Below, piece by piece: positions 35,631 to 46,414 of a DNA stretch of 64,000 bases (position 1 is the first letter of the stretch; each line of letters starts with the position of its first letter). A model generated the notes under the pieces. It did not search any database and had not been told where the DNA came from. It worked only from the letters and a program-made list of their open reading frames with translations. The translations under genes were made by a program, and so were the position numbers. This DNA is from Lantana camara (Eukaryota > Streptophyta > Magnoliopsida > Lamiales > Verbenaceae), in assembly GCA_037501455.1 (NCBI GenBank), contig CM074856.1, positions 90,966,001 through 91,030,000 of the forward strand. Reading direction: 5' to 3'.

Positions 35631-36954
35631 TTACAATCCTCCCTCCTTCAAAAGGACCTGTCCACAGGTCCGAGGCGAGGTCTTAAAAAGTTCCGGATAC
35701 AACTGTTTCATCTTATCCTTGGTCTCCCAAGTGGCTTCCTCGGTTTCCTGATCACGCCACAAGACCTTCACAAGAGGGATTTGTCTGTTTCTCAACTCTT
35801 GCATCTTCCGATCCAACACCTTAACTGGATACCTCTTAAAAGTCAAATCCGGCTCCAACTGAATTTTCTCAACTGGAAGGATAGAAGACTCATCGGGATA
35901 ATGTTTCCGAAGCTGCGAGACATGAAACACATTGTGAATCCCGGTCAGGCTCGATGGTAACTCAAGTCTGTAAGCTACTTCCCCAACTCGATCAAGGATC
36001 TTAAAGGGGCTTAAGTAGGGAGGATTAAGTTTCCTGCCTTTACCAATCCGAGCATACACTTTTCTAGGAGATGCCTTTAAAAAGACCTTATCTCCGATCT
36101 CAAACTCTAAGGGTCATCTTCTCTTATCTGCATAACTTTTCTGCCTGTCCTGTGCCGCTTTCAACCTCTGCCGAATCACTTTCACCTTCTCAATGGTGTC
36201 CTGGATTTCCTTAGGTTTCTTAGCCCTTTCGAGCTTTCCATCTTTAGTCCATCTCCACCTGTCAATATCCCAAAAGAGAGGGGATCGGCATTTCCTTCCA
36301 TATAAAGCCTCATACGGTGTCATGCCAATAGAAGACTGAAAGCTGTTATTATAGGCATACTCAATCAAATCCAACTGCTTATCCCACGAATCCTGATAAT
36401 CTAAGGCACAAGCACGAAGCATGTCCTCGAGATGCCTTATTAGCCTTTCAGACTGGCCATCTGTCTATGGGTGAAATGCAGTACTAAATTAAAGCTTCGT
36501 CCCCAAACACTTCTGTAATTCCTGCCAAAAACTAGATGTGAATCGCGGATCCCTATCTGAAACAATACTGACCGGTGCCCCATGTAATCTAACAATCTCT
36601 TTCCGATATAACGGGCCAACTTAGGAACCTTATCGGATATCTTTACCTTAAGGAAATGCGCCGACTTCGTCATCCGATCAATAATCACCTAAATTCAATC
36701 GGAACCTCCTTTGGTCCTTGGCAAGCTGGACACAAAGTCCATTGTCACTTGCTCCCACTTCCACTCAGGTATTGGAAGTGGTTGGAGAGTTCCTCCCGGT
36801 TTCTGGTGTTCTGCTTTCACCACTTGACATGTTTGACATCTTCTAACATAGTTAGCAACGTCTCTCTTCATGCCGTTCCACCAATATAAAGTCCTTAAAT
36901 CCTTGTACATTTTGGTGGTACCGGGATGTACTGCATACGCTGACTTGTGGGCTT
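35631..36954 (-). pseudogene. Element B integrase and chromodomain-like tail
   Basis: In minus-strand order: HHCC zinc region ([20 protein letters not shown], then [10 protein letters not shown]), [17 protein letters not shown], a shifted core, TDGQSERLIRHLEDML, ALYGRKCRSPLFWD, GDKVFLKASPRK, SLTGIHNVFHVSQLRKHY and the tail RQIPLVKVLWRDQETEEATW. Breaks: two stops just upstream of VIIDRMTKS (near 36686-36697), a one-base loss near 36610 that garbles the SDRDPRF region, two stops near 36465-36495, and TGA at 36114-36116. The final stop is at 35631-35633, inside the LTR, as in element A. It cannot make integrase as it stands. Confidence 0.85.
35636..35650 (-). other. Polypurine tract of B
   Basis: Pyrimidine-rich ATCCTCCCTCCTTC on the plus strand, a purine run in sense, directly next to the 3' LTR. 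Confidence 0.75.
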
Positions 36955-38422
36955 CATCAAGTACCAACTGCTTAAGTTCCTCTGGAACACAAACCCGAGC
37001 CTTAAATCGAAACAACCCCGAATCATCAAATCCCAACTTAGTTTCAGGATCAATCCTTGACTTAACTACCAATTTCTGAATCTCAGGATCCACAGATTGG
37101 GCTTCTAGTAATCTCTGCTTCAAAATCGGTTGAACCGAAATATTAGCCAAACGAGCCTCTGAAACCAGAACCACTGAATCCTGTTTACTAGAACCTGCTT
37201 CCAAACCTGAAGCACTAGCCTTCCTACTCAAAGCATCCGCCACCACATTAGCTTTACCCGGATGGTACTTAATTTTACAATCATAATCTTGAAGTGTCTC
37301 CATCCATCTTCTCTGTCTTACGTTCAAATCCTTCTGAGTAAACAGATACTTAATACTTTGGTGGTCGGTGAACACTTCAAAAGTAACTTCATAAAGGTAC
37401 TGATGCCATTTCATCAAAGTAAACACCACTGCTCCGAGTTCCAAGTCATGAGTGGGATAATTTTTCTCATGATCCTTTAACTTCCTTGAGTCGTAGGCGA
37501 TAACCTTACCATTCTGCATTAACACACAACCGAGACCTTCCTTCGAGGCATCGGTGTAAACTGAGTAGCCTTCTAAACCCTCGGGTAGGGTTAAAACCGG
37601 TTCAGTCATCAATCTTTCCTTAAAAGTTTGGAAACTCTTCTCACACGCCTCATCCCACTCGAATTTCACCTCTTTCTTAGTTAATCGGGTCAACGGGGAG
37701 GCAATCTTCGAGAAATCTTTCACAAAGCGCCTATAATACCCTGCTAACTCGAGAAAATTCTTACTTGCGAGGCATTCTTCGGTTGCTTCCAAAGCATAAC
37801 CGTCTCAATCTTCGCCGGATCCATTTCTATACCATTCCCAGAAATGAAGTGACCCAAAAAGGAAACTCGATCTAACCAGAACTCACACTTACTGAACTTG
37901 GCAAACAATCTGTGCTCCCGAAGCGTAGATAAGACAATGCTCAAATGTCGTGCATGCTCTTCCTCGGACCTCGAATACACAAGAATATCATCCATAAAGA
38001 TGACCACGAATTTATCGAGGTAAGGCCGGAATATTCGGTGCATCATATCCATAAACGCGGCTGGGGCATTGGTAAGACCAAAAGGCATGACCACAAACTC
38101 GAAATGCCCATATCTCGTGTTGAAACCTGTCTTCGGTATATCCTCCTCCCGGATATGCAACTGATAATACCCTTGTCTGAGATCCAACTTAGAATAAACA
38201 CTTGAACCTTGCAGGAGATCGAACAACTCTTCAATGTGAGGGAGTGGGTATTTGTTTTTAACCGTTAACCGGTTCACCTCACGGTAGTCAATACACATTC
38301 GCAAAGACCCGTCTTTCTTCTTTACAAACAGGACCGGAGCACCCCACAGAGAAGTGCTCGGGCGAATGTAACCACATTCTAAGAGCTCGTCCAGTTGAGT
38401 CTTCAGCTCCTTTAACTCGAAA
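36955..38422 (-). pseudogene. Element B reverse transcriptase and RNase H
   Basis: RT motifs on the minus strand: [49 protein letters not shown], a catalytic FMDDIL (Met where others have Ile, the two Asp kept), and [11 protein letters not shown] one-base loss near 37765 moves the frame at the GLAGYYRRF motif. RNase H follows with [29 protein letters not shown] and VADALSRK. The start of RT is separated from the gag-protease frame by a 46-bp insertion (38423-38468). Catalytic residues look intact, but the reading frame does not. Confidence 0.9.
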
Positions 38423-38468
38423 GGAACTATTTCTTGGCAACTTGGACATTTATTGAAAAAGGGGGACT
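38423..38468. other. 46-bp insertion inside the B pol gene
   Basis: Between the YRMAP motif and ELKELK, where A, E and F read straight through, B has 46 extra bases that add a stop and a frameshift. The sequence is not an obvious copy of neighbouring DNA, and short TCC repeats flank it. Filler DNA from double-strand break repair is a plausible origin (inference). Confidence 0.7.
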
Positions 38469-40171
38469 GGAGCCATCCTGTAGAGAGATTTCGCATACGG
38501 TTCTGCTCCGAGATAGAGATCTATTACAAATTCGACGTCCCAATCCGGAGGTAAAGATCCCAAATTCTCCGGAAACACATCGGGGAATTCCTTCACGATC
38601 TCCGTCTCCTCGAGCTTGGCCTGATCCTTCGACTTATTCAAAAGATAGGCCACGTAGCCCATCGCACCGTCCCGGAACAATCTACTTGCTTCCATAAAGG
38701 AAATAAACTGGCAGGTCTTCAACCTCTGACCCGCAAAGATCGTAGAACTCAAAGTCACCTTCTTGGCAAAATAATCCATCATTGCTCGGTATCGAAACAA
38801 CCAGTCCATGCCCAGAGTCACCCTATACTTCTTGATAGGCATTTTGATCAAATCTGCCGGATACTCTTGATCTTCCACAACCACCGGACAACCACGATAG
38901 ACACAGTTCATAGACAAAGTACCACCAAGGGGAGAAGTAATAACAAAAGAATCATCTAAACATGCAACAGGCAAGGGAAGAGTAGAAACAAGCTGGGAAG
39001 CAATAAATGAATGTGTTGCTCCTGGATCAAACAATGCATGCAATGGAATGCCATGTATATGGATAGTACCTTTAACAACGGCGTTGGCATCCACTTCCAC
39101 ATTCTCTTCTTCGCCTTCCAAAGCATAAGCCCTCGCTTGGATCAGTGCTCTCGGAGTCATCACATTCAGCGGTTGAGGAGCTCGAGGCTGAGGGCCTCTC
39201 ATCTGAGGACAAGTACTAATCAAATGGCCTGGCTCTCCACACTTATAACACCTCTTCAGTTTCTTCCGGTATGTCTCCTCGGTGTGATTGGGACCCTTAC
39301 AATAACCACATTGTATCGGAGCAGGTAGAGTTGGTGTCGCAGGTATCGGAGGTCGAGCTTTCTTGATTGAGGTATTAGGACCTTGGGGTTTGAAAACCGG
39401 AGGCCCACTATGTGATGCAGGCCTTTTCCCCAAATTAGAACCTGAGCCTTGTCCCGAAGAATACGTTGGTCTCAACCTTGTGTTATTGGCTTCCACTTTT
39501 ATCGCCTTCCTTGTAGCTTTCTCCCACGTATCCACCGTAGCAGCCTTAAGAGCATTATGGATCTCATATCTCAAACCATGAACAAAGTTCCGGGCTTTCT
39601 AGGTATCATCATTGGTAATATGTGGGGCATACGGTGCAACTCTTTCAAATTCCAAGATGTACTCTTCAACAGTTCTGTTCCCTTGTCTTAATTCTGAAAA
39701 TTGTTGAAGTCTCCTTTCACGAGCACTGGGTGGAATAAACTTGTGACGAAACTCTCTTACAAAACTCTCCCAATTAAACTCCTCTCCACTCCTTTCCAAT
39801 CTAGCTCTCATAGCCTTGAGCTAATTAGATGCGGGACCTTGGATAAACCGAGCCGTGCAAACAGCTTTCTCATGTGAAGGAGCGGGGTAAATTTCCCAAA
39901 TTCCCGCGATCTCTGACAACCATTCTTCTGCTTGTATATCATCACCTCCATACCATTTAGGCGGATTGTTATTTCTGAACTCCTTGAAGGCCGGAGTTGC
40001 TTGTCCACCTTATCCTTCCCATTGAGGATTATCTCTCTGATTCTGCTGAAGTTGATTTAGAAGAGCCTGCACTATATTCTCAACATTCATTGGAGGAGGT
40101 GGAGGTGCTTGTGGAGGGGGTTGATTAAGATCAGGGGTCTGCTCCCTATCTACTCTCCTTCTTTGAGGCAT
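38469..40171 (-). pseudogene. Element B gag and protease
   Basis: ATG at 40171-40169 starts MPQRRRVDREQTPDL, with a proline-rich stretch after it. Capsid motifs follow (PPKWYGGDDIQAEEW; then LRQGNRTVEEYILEF). The zinc region has a first knuckle CGYCKGPNHTEETY, whose last Cys is Tyr, and a good second knuckle CYKCGEPGHLISTC. Then come [10 protein letters not shown], the aspartic protease [20 protein letters not shown] and the RT linker FPENLGSLPP. In-frame stops: TAA 40010-40012, TAG 39831-39833 and TAG 39599-39601. The leader between ATG and primer site is about 190 bases. Confidence 0.9.
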
Positions 40172-40362
40172 CCTGAAAATACACAAATCAAGAAAATATC
40201 GATGTATTGGGTTTCAGTTCATGATCATGAAGTCAATTATCATGAATTTAAAGCAAATAGGTTACATAGAGATGTAGATGAATGCAAATAATCACGTACT
40301 CCTAAACCGAACGACCTAGACAGACTCAACACGACTCCAGAGCTCCGGTTTTGCAACCGAGG

Positions 40363-40374
40363 GCTCTGATACCA
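40363..40374 (-). other. Primer-binding site of B
   Basis: GCTCTGATACCA on the plus strand (TGGTATCAGAGC in sense), 8 bases from the 5' LTR; initiator tRNA-Met type. Confidence 0.9.
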
Positions 40375-40853
40375 CGCAAGGATGTAACACGCCGGAGCGA
40401 AAGGTGTCACATCCCCCGCACTAAGGTCTAACACGAGTAACGAAATAGGGAGTTTGCACCCGTATCAAACCGTAGCGAACGGGAGACACACAAAACTCAC
40501 ACCCTCGCTAGGCGGCCTAGACCCTCAAAACTGTACAAATTATAATCAGAGTAGCGGAAGCAATTCACAAGACATACATAAATCCCAAGATCACATAAAA
40601 ACATATCCAAAATGGGGGAGGGCCAAGTATCCAAGCTACCATGCTAGATCATATACCAACTATACAATGCCATCAAGGCCAAAATATTCCAAGTGTAGTC
40701 ATAATACATAATCAAAGGAAAATATAAACCACTATGATGTATGAGGACTCAAGCTATGCCACAAGTAACCCAAAAGACACTTGTTGCCTAGCTTGACTCG
40801 GAAGAACCTGTAAACTCAAAAGAAAGGGAAAAAGGAAAAACAACCACGAGGGT

Positions 40854-40868
40854 TAGTCCTAGTGACTA
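40854..40868 (-). promoter_or_regulatory. LTR hairpin, B right LTR
   Basis: TAGTC-CTAGT-GACTA, identical to the left copy. Confidence 0.55.
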
Positions 40869-42064
40869 GTGAGGGGGTTAACTCACACACCCGATATACA
40901 TATAGAGCAAAGCAATGAATCAAAATGAAAGGATCCGTGGACTGAGACTAGTTTTTGCAAGCCAAAGGGTTTCCCGTGATATAGATATACATAAGGGTAA
41001 AGAAAAGGCAAAAAGGGCCAAATACAAAATCCCGAGTTTTAGGTAGCTAGGAATCCACTCTCGTTCCATAGACCATGCAAAACTAAATCAACTCGGCGAG
41101 TACGAGCCACATAACCCAACATCCACACACGAAGAACATAACAAAGCAGAACAAATCATAATCCATCCGCAACATCGGTTGATAGAAGGGTTGACGGCCC
41201 AAGATATCCATATACACACGGAACAAGGTTTAATCACGACCTTGAACCCTTCGGCGGTTAACTCTGCCGGCTCAAGAGAACCACCCTTCCTCCATCCTCC
41301 CAAGGTTAGGTGAGACTCTCAAATGAAGAATGTTGATGGAAGAGCTCGGCGACCCCTCGGTCGTCCCGAGATTACCATACTACTGTTCGGGGCCCAAACT
41401 TATCACGAAAATCACGCATACATATCACAAAGCTTATCTTTCAAAGCCACATCTCGCTTACACACACACACTTGCATAAAGCTAAAGTTTTTCAAACGAA
41501 AACAAAATAGCTTATATATTTATACAAAACGTTTTCAAAATCTTGTAAAAAGCGGGTCAAACCCTCAACATAGATATCATACACTTATTTAACATATAAT
41601 ATACATAATCGCATGTGAGGCTTCAAATCAAGTAGGGTTATAGGTCGATTAACTAAAAGAACAGAAACCTCACCTTGCCAACGTGCGTAGTGGAGATAAA
41701 AGTGTAACCCGGACACCTACGGAGCAAGCTCGTCCTCAACAGGAAGATCCTCTGAACAAGACAAGCAACACGGAACACTCTTAGACTCAATATGAACCAC
41801 ATTGACGCTTGGTACATGCATATGTATGCTTATGGTGCAAATGATATGAGATGAATCCACATTTAGGCCATTTACAAGCATACAATACACATAAGGACAT
41901 ATATCGTAAACGAGGACGTAAATCAAATCACAAATTCATAGCGTAAGGCTTAACACGTAATATAACAAGTTAATCATGCATACACATCATAAACGAGGCA
42001 AGAAAGATCAACAAGAAGCAACGAAACGACGAAAGAAACTACTCCCGGCCATCACCTACTAAGT

Positions 42065-42196
42065 GGACACGGCCATGTCCAAAATGTATAGGAATCGGAC
42101 AAGGCCGTGTCCGATTTAAATAAAATCAGGACCTAAAGTCGAGATCCTGACACGGCCGTGTCAGGTTACAAGTGTTTTTGGACACGGCCGTTTCCA
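42065..42196. promoter_or_regulatory. Palindrome cluster in B right LTR (4 units)
   Basis: The units are 42065-42080, 42097-42112, 42148-42163 and 42179-42196, at the same spacing as the left copy. Between the two LTRs, each of the last two palindromes is perfect in one copy and mutated in the other. Confidence 0.65.
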
Positions 42197-43451
42197 ACGT
42201 TCGGCCGGGAAATTTTTTTAATGCAGCAAGTCCGAATTTTAGGGGAAAAACAGGGCATTTCGATTCTTAGCTTTGGGGAGTCTCTTAATCCATCAAAAGC
42301 ACATAAACCAAGCATGAAATTAACATCAATTTATCATATGTTCAAGCCACATAAGTAGCAATCAATTGCAGCTCCAAAATATGCAAGAAACAAGGCAAGA
42401 AAAGGGGGTGAAATCATCAAGATATACCATCCAATTCTCAAGCATTCATCAATGGCCAATTAATTATATCTCAACTAGTATATAGGAAAATGCAATAGAT
42501 GTTAAGAATCAAGTCCTAGGAGCAATATATCATCACCAAGAATCAAGGAAAAAAGAATAGAAGCAAGAATCAACAATTTCCTCCAACAACTACTATTCAC
42601 AAGCTAGGCATAACTCATGAATCCACCATGGAAATCAGGTCAAGAGAACATAAAAGAGAGAAGAGAGAGTGTAGATTACAATCATGAACTTACCTTTCAA
42701 ATTTGAGAAGCTTTGGTTGTGATTTGAGCTCAAAATCATGAAAATGGCCAAAGGGTTTCTTCCTTCTCTTGTTTCCTCCTTGGAGCTGATCGATTCTTGT
42801 GGGAGAGAGGGAATGGATCGGTTCTTTTGGTTAAGGGGCTGAGGGAGAGTGTTAACTCAAGATACAAATCATGGTTTGGGGTTTGGTTAAGTTTAAGTGG
42901 GGTCCACAGGGCTTAGTTAGGTCAAAAGATAGCTCTTAGGCGTAAAGGACTCGTTTTGGTTAAATTTTGAGGGTCTTACTGAACTTAGAAAAATGTGAGG
43001 CTTGTCCCATTGAACCCGAATCGTCTTAATGAGTTCAACGGAGGTGACAGAATTCGAATCCGAATTCCCGAGCTCAAGATACGCCACCCGGAACCCAAGG
43101 TGCGCTAAATGCTCTTTAGCCCCCTTTAGGTCCCGTCTCCAAAACGAACCAAAAAGGCAATCAAAATAAATACCAAAACATAAAACAAGCATATAATCGA
43201 GTCCATAAAGCATATAATTTACTCATATAAAAAATTCACAGAAATCAGAATTAAATACGGATCCAAAACGAGTAAAATACCAAACAAGAAGGTTAAACGT
43301 TCAAACAATCAAATCCATATTAAAGAAAATAAGTTCAAGAAATTGAAATTAGTCCACGTTAGCAATTAAATATCACGTAATCACTTAAATAAGTAATTAA
43401 ATAGGGCACATAATAGGTTACCTAAAAAGTCCGTCCAGTCGGGATGTTACA

Positions 43452-43456
43452 AAATG
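43452..43456. repeat. Target-site duplication of B, right copy (AAATG)
   Basis: Differs from AAACG at one position. Confidence 0.75.
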
Positions 43457-44386
43457 AGCCCTATATCACATAAGTCATGATTAGTAAAATACTCCAAGTC
43501 GATGAGTCCTACAGACAGTGGGAGTGTCAACCTGACTCCTCTAAGGCTTGCTTGTAGGATTACGCCCTTAAGAAGGACCACCTTTTTTCATGGAGGTACA
43601 AAGTGTATAGTTGATACGTGCATGATACATGAGGGTGCTTACTTCCATAAGTAAGTTCACTTAGGTGCCCCATGTGAGAAGATTCCTAAATGGAAAAGGA
43701 AGTTTCTATTTCAGGAAATGGAAACTTCCAGATTAGGAAATATCTCACGAGTCATTGATGTGATTAATTGATCCTTAGACTTGAGGTTCCATGTCGCTTT
43801 ATGAGTTAACTCTGTAGTCTTAGGTATAAGCTTTAAAGGGTGTCGCCTTAGACAACTGATCCAAAGCTTATGCTGGGGCTGCACAAGTGACTCATGAAAG
43901 TGAATGAGAATCAAGAAAGGACCTACACCTGCATTTGCAAGGTGATTTCTTATTGTGTAAGTCATTCATATGCCATATGGAGTCCTTGGCCAAGGCAGTA
44001 GATCAAGACATCAAGAAAAGGGTTTCTTGGATTGAGATCAAATGGATATAAAATGCACTTAGCTTTAAGACCAGATTATTAGGGTTCTGATTATTCCCTT
44101 ACCCTAGATCTTGGTTGAGAGATAGTAAGTAGGAGGATTGTATCTCACATGAATCAATCACTTAAAGGTTCTGTCGAATCAATACATTCCAATTCAGCTA
44201 GGGGTTAAACATCTGTTGCTAGACTATGGTCGTTTAATCTCTGGACTGATTAATTAATTAGTGAATTAATTAATTAGGGTCACTACTAATTGAATTGAGA
44301 ACCTAGAGGGTCACACACAACAACTTGGTTACATGAGTTGAGGCTTTGAAATGATTAAACGAGTTAATCGAGCCAAGAGGGTTCCA

Positions 44387-44442
44387 CACGTGCGAATCAC
44401 ATGTGTGGGTCACGTGAGTGGCACGTGTCCTTGGGACACGTG
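44387..44442 (+). promoter_or_regulatory. Four G-box (CACGTG) motifs in the C LTR
   Basis: CACGTG occurs at 44387, 44411, 44422 and 44437. The third and fourth lie in GCACGTGTCC and GACACGTGT, which fit the ABA-response (ABRE) core ACGTGTC on one strand or the other. They are about 300 bases upstream of a TATA box. Plant bZIP/bHLH factors bind such sites (known); their use here is inferred. Confidence 0.65.
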
Positions 44443-44736
44443 TAATTATTTAATAGACTTTGGTTTAATTTTGAATTAAAATGAAAGTCTTATTTTGGAG
44501 AAATTAATCTATTTAATTAATTGTGAATTAATTAATTAGATAAATAAGTTATTTATTTATTAATAAATAAAGTATAATATTATCCAAAAGGGTTTGGATA
44601 TTTTAGCTCTCTTAAAAGTTGATTTGAATTAGAATTCAAAGTCAAAGTTTAAAATTACTTGATGATCAAGTAATAAGAGAGAGGGACTAAAATCCTTAGT
44701 CCATAAGGACTAGGATTTCGGCCGCCCCTCTCTACT

Positions 44737-44762
44737 TATATATAGGGGAGCTCGAGCTCCCC
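44737..44762 (+). promoter_or_regulatory. Putative TATA box and adjacent 18-bp palindrome, C LTR
   Basis: TATATATA at 44737-44744 is followed at once by the perfect palindrome GGGGAGCTCGAGCTCCCC (44745-44762). Transcription would be expected to start some 25-35 bases downstream of the TATA box, just after the palindrome. Confidence 0.5.
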
Positions 44763-45137
44763 TTAGAGGTTAATTGATTGAATTCTTTTGGTTCATGTGT
44801 TGAACGCCATCCTTTCTCCAAGATCAAATAAACCCTAGGTTAAGCCTAAACACTAACTAGAGAACTAGCATCCTTACTAGTTAGATTGTAATCAAGCTGG
44901 TGGACTATCTCTAGAGAGCTTCAAGTTAGAAGTTTTTAAAGATTCGAGCTTTACCAAGGAGAGGGGATCAAGCCGCGAGATGAGCGTTCTTGGGTGGCTT
45001 GAAACGCTTCACGAAAGATTATTGAAAAGTAATTTTCTAATCTCTACGAATTTGGATTCACGATTGCGAGTCTAAGATCCTTTTTGTTGGAAAATTTTTA
45101 AATTTTCGCTGCTTTCTAATTCCTGTTTTCCAACAAG

Positions 45138-45150
45138 TGGTATCAGAGCC
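45138..45150 (+). other. Primer-binding site of C
   Basis: TGGTATCAGAGCC lies two bases after the LTR terminus TTCCAACA; initiator tRNA-Met type. It marks this LTR as a 5' LTR with sense to the right. Confidence 0.9.
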
Positions 45151-46043
45151 ACCTCGTTAATCGTGTTTCTGATTCGTCTCCACTTAACTGAATTTGGTAG
45201 AAATTCTTAGGCTTGACGCGATTGAGTATTTGTAATTGTTTTAGAAAGCCTAAATTACGAAACTGTATTTTTCCTGAAAGTTTCTGAAAACTGGTTTTGG
45301 AAATTTTGTTTTTGAAACTGTATAAACTGTTTTTGGATTTCTTGGATTGGTTTTGATTTTGAACGAAAACAGGAAACGACGAATACGCGAAACCCCACGC
45401 GCGAAGGCGTCGCGTGCCACCGTCTGCCTGCCCTAGGCGCGCGCATGGGCGTCCCGCCCAGCACCTCCCGCAGGCACGCCCGCCCACCGTCCGCCCAGGC
45501 TGGACGAGAATCCTGCAAGGCATGAGGGATCGCACGCCCAGGCCGCCCGCAATAGCCGAGAGGGGCCGCGCGCATCGTGCATGCGGGCCCCGTTTTTCCA
45601 TCGTAATCCGATTTTTCGTATTTCGTGCAATCCAGTCCCGATTTTAATTTTATTTTCATTATTAAATTTTTTTATTAATATTTAATTTTAATAGAATTTA
45701 AAATTGGGATTTTTGAGAAATAGAAACGGTTTATAATTTGGGAAATTACACCTTTAATAAAATTATTAATTTTCAGAAATTAATTGGAATTTTATTAGTT
45801 TTAGTAATTTGGGATTTATTGAAAACTTTTATGAACAAGACTCCATCAAATCTTATTTTAAGTCATTCGGACTTGAAACGGGAATTTTAATTTATTGGCT
45901 AAATTTAAATTCTCGCAAAAGCATGTTAGGTGATCATGGGTACTAGTCTTTGTATGCTTTACATTTATGCACCATGCACCGTGTGCACCGTGCGTGTATA
46001 TTTATTTGAGTATTAAATAATTAATTTGTTAATTAATTAATAG
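45151..46043 (+). other. C leader with a GC-rich island; no coding body
   Basis: About 900 bases after the primer site. 45395-45600 is strikingly GC- and CpG-rich compared with the AT-rich surroundings. Several overlapping ORFs cross it on both strands (for example 45143-45601 minus), as expected for GC-rich DNA with few stops; none shows a known motif. From about 45650 it becomes very AT-rich, and it ends in AATTAATTAATAG where gypsy integrase sequence starts. Confidence 0.55.
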
Positions 46044-46045
46044 AC

Positions 46046-46414
46046 ACTGGAGAGACTGCTTATAGATTGGATTTACCTACAAGTCTTACGGGAATCCACA
46101 ACGTATTTCACATATCTCAACTTCGCAAGTGTTTTTCAGACGAGTCAGAAGTGGTATCAGTGGAAGAAATACCTTTAGAGTGGAACTTAACTTATGTATT
46201 GAAGCCTACCAAGATTCTGGATAGAAAATTTCAAGAACTAAGGAATAGGAAGATTCCTTTAGTTAAGGTCCTTTGGAAGGGACATGGCACGGAAGAGGAA
46301 ACATGGGAAACAGAAGATAAGATGCAGAAACATTACCCCGAATTATTTTCAGTAACAAACGTGGAATCTGAGGACAGATTCTTTTCAAGGAAGGATAATT
46401 ATAACAGCCCGTAA
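46046..46414 (+). pseudogene. F' integrase C-terminus and chromodomain-like tail
   Basis: An open frame, with no upstream start of its own, encodes GETAYRLDLPTSLTGIHNVF, HISQLRKCFSDE, KILDRKFQELRNRKIPLVKV and LWKGHGTEEETWE, and runs to a TAA at 46412-46414 just inside the LTR. It is the end of a gypsy integrase whose upstream part is missing, replaced by the C leader. It lies directly before LTR F with its 3' end in the right place, so it belongs to an element using F as its 3' LTR. No stop or shift is visible in this short stretch. Confidence 0.85.
46388..46396 (+). other. Possible polypurine tract of F'
   Basis: AAGGAAGGA lies a few bases before the LTR. It is weaker than the tracts of A, D and E. 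Confidence 0.4.

Larger units (their letters stand above)
32553..35635 (-). repeat. Element B 3' LTR (left copy)
   Basis: TGTAACACCCCGG...GGGATGTTACA, 3,083 bp, aligns throughout with 40383-43451. It holds a hairpin at 33039-33053, palindromes at 34249-34380, and near 35165-35320 the block shared with J, D and H. The short ORFs here are not genes. Confidence 0.9.
32553..43451 (-). mobile_element. Element B: complete Ty3/gypsy chromovirus, minus strand
   Basis: The element is 10,899 bp: LTRs 32553-35635 and 40383-43451, primer site 40363-40374, gag-pol on the minus strand 40171-35631, polypurine tract 35636-35650, and target duplication AAACG/AAATG. Its domain order and chromodomain-like tail are the same as in A. 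Coding is badly broken, with many stops, at least two single-base frameshifts, and a 46-bp insertion at the start of RT. It sits in the C LTR. Confidence 0.9.
40383..43451 (-). repeat. Element B 5' LTR (right copy)
   Basis: 3,069 bp, aligned with the left LTR. It contains the hairpin 40854-40868 and palindromes 42065-42196: GGACACGGCCATGTCC, GGACAAGGCCGTGTCC, TGACACGGCCGTGTCA (perfect here, damaged in the left copy) and TGGACACGGCCGTTTCCA (damaged here, perfect in the left copy). Confidence 0.9.
32335..45135 (+). repeat. C 5' LTR (interrupted by element B)
   Basis: It starts TGTTAGGAATAGT at 32335, is split by B at 32553-43451, and resumes at 43457 with TGAGCCCTATATCACATAAG-like sequence that matches 32261-32334. 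It ends TTCCAACA at 45135. It holds four CACGTG motifs (44387-44442), a TATA box (44737-44744) and an 18-bp palindrome just after it. The TGTT/AACA ends are inverted. No ORF of note. Confidence 0.7.
32042..46043 (+). mobile_element. Element C: Ty1/copia-like LTR retrotransposon, 5' LTR and leader only
   Basis: The LTR runs TGTT...AACA (32335-45135, about 1.9 kb once B is removed), preceded by an extra copy of its first ~293 bases (32042-32334). A primer site follows at 45138 and then a leader of about 900 bases. No copia coding region (gag, protease, integrase, RT) and no 3' LTR is found. At about 46044 it gives way to gypsy integrase sequence, so the body was lost by deletion or recombination. 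The copia assignment rests on the LTR end type and leader, not on protein domains, and is therefore tentative. C inserted into the D 3' LTR. Confidence 0.55.

Noticed and set aside
45143..45659. Long overlapping ORFs on both strands in the C leader
   Set aside because: The region is GC-rich, which removes stop codons in all frames. No domain is visible.
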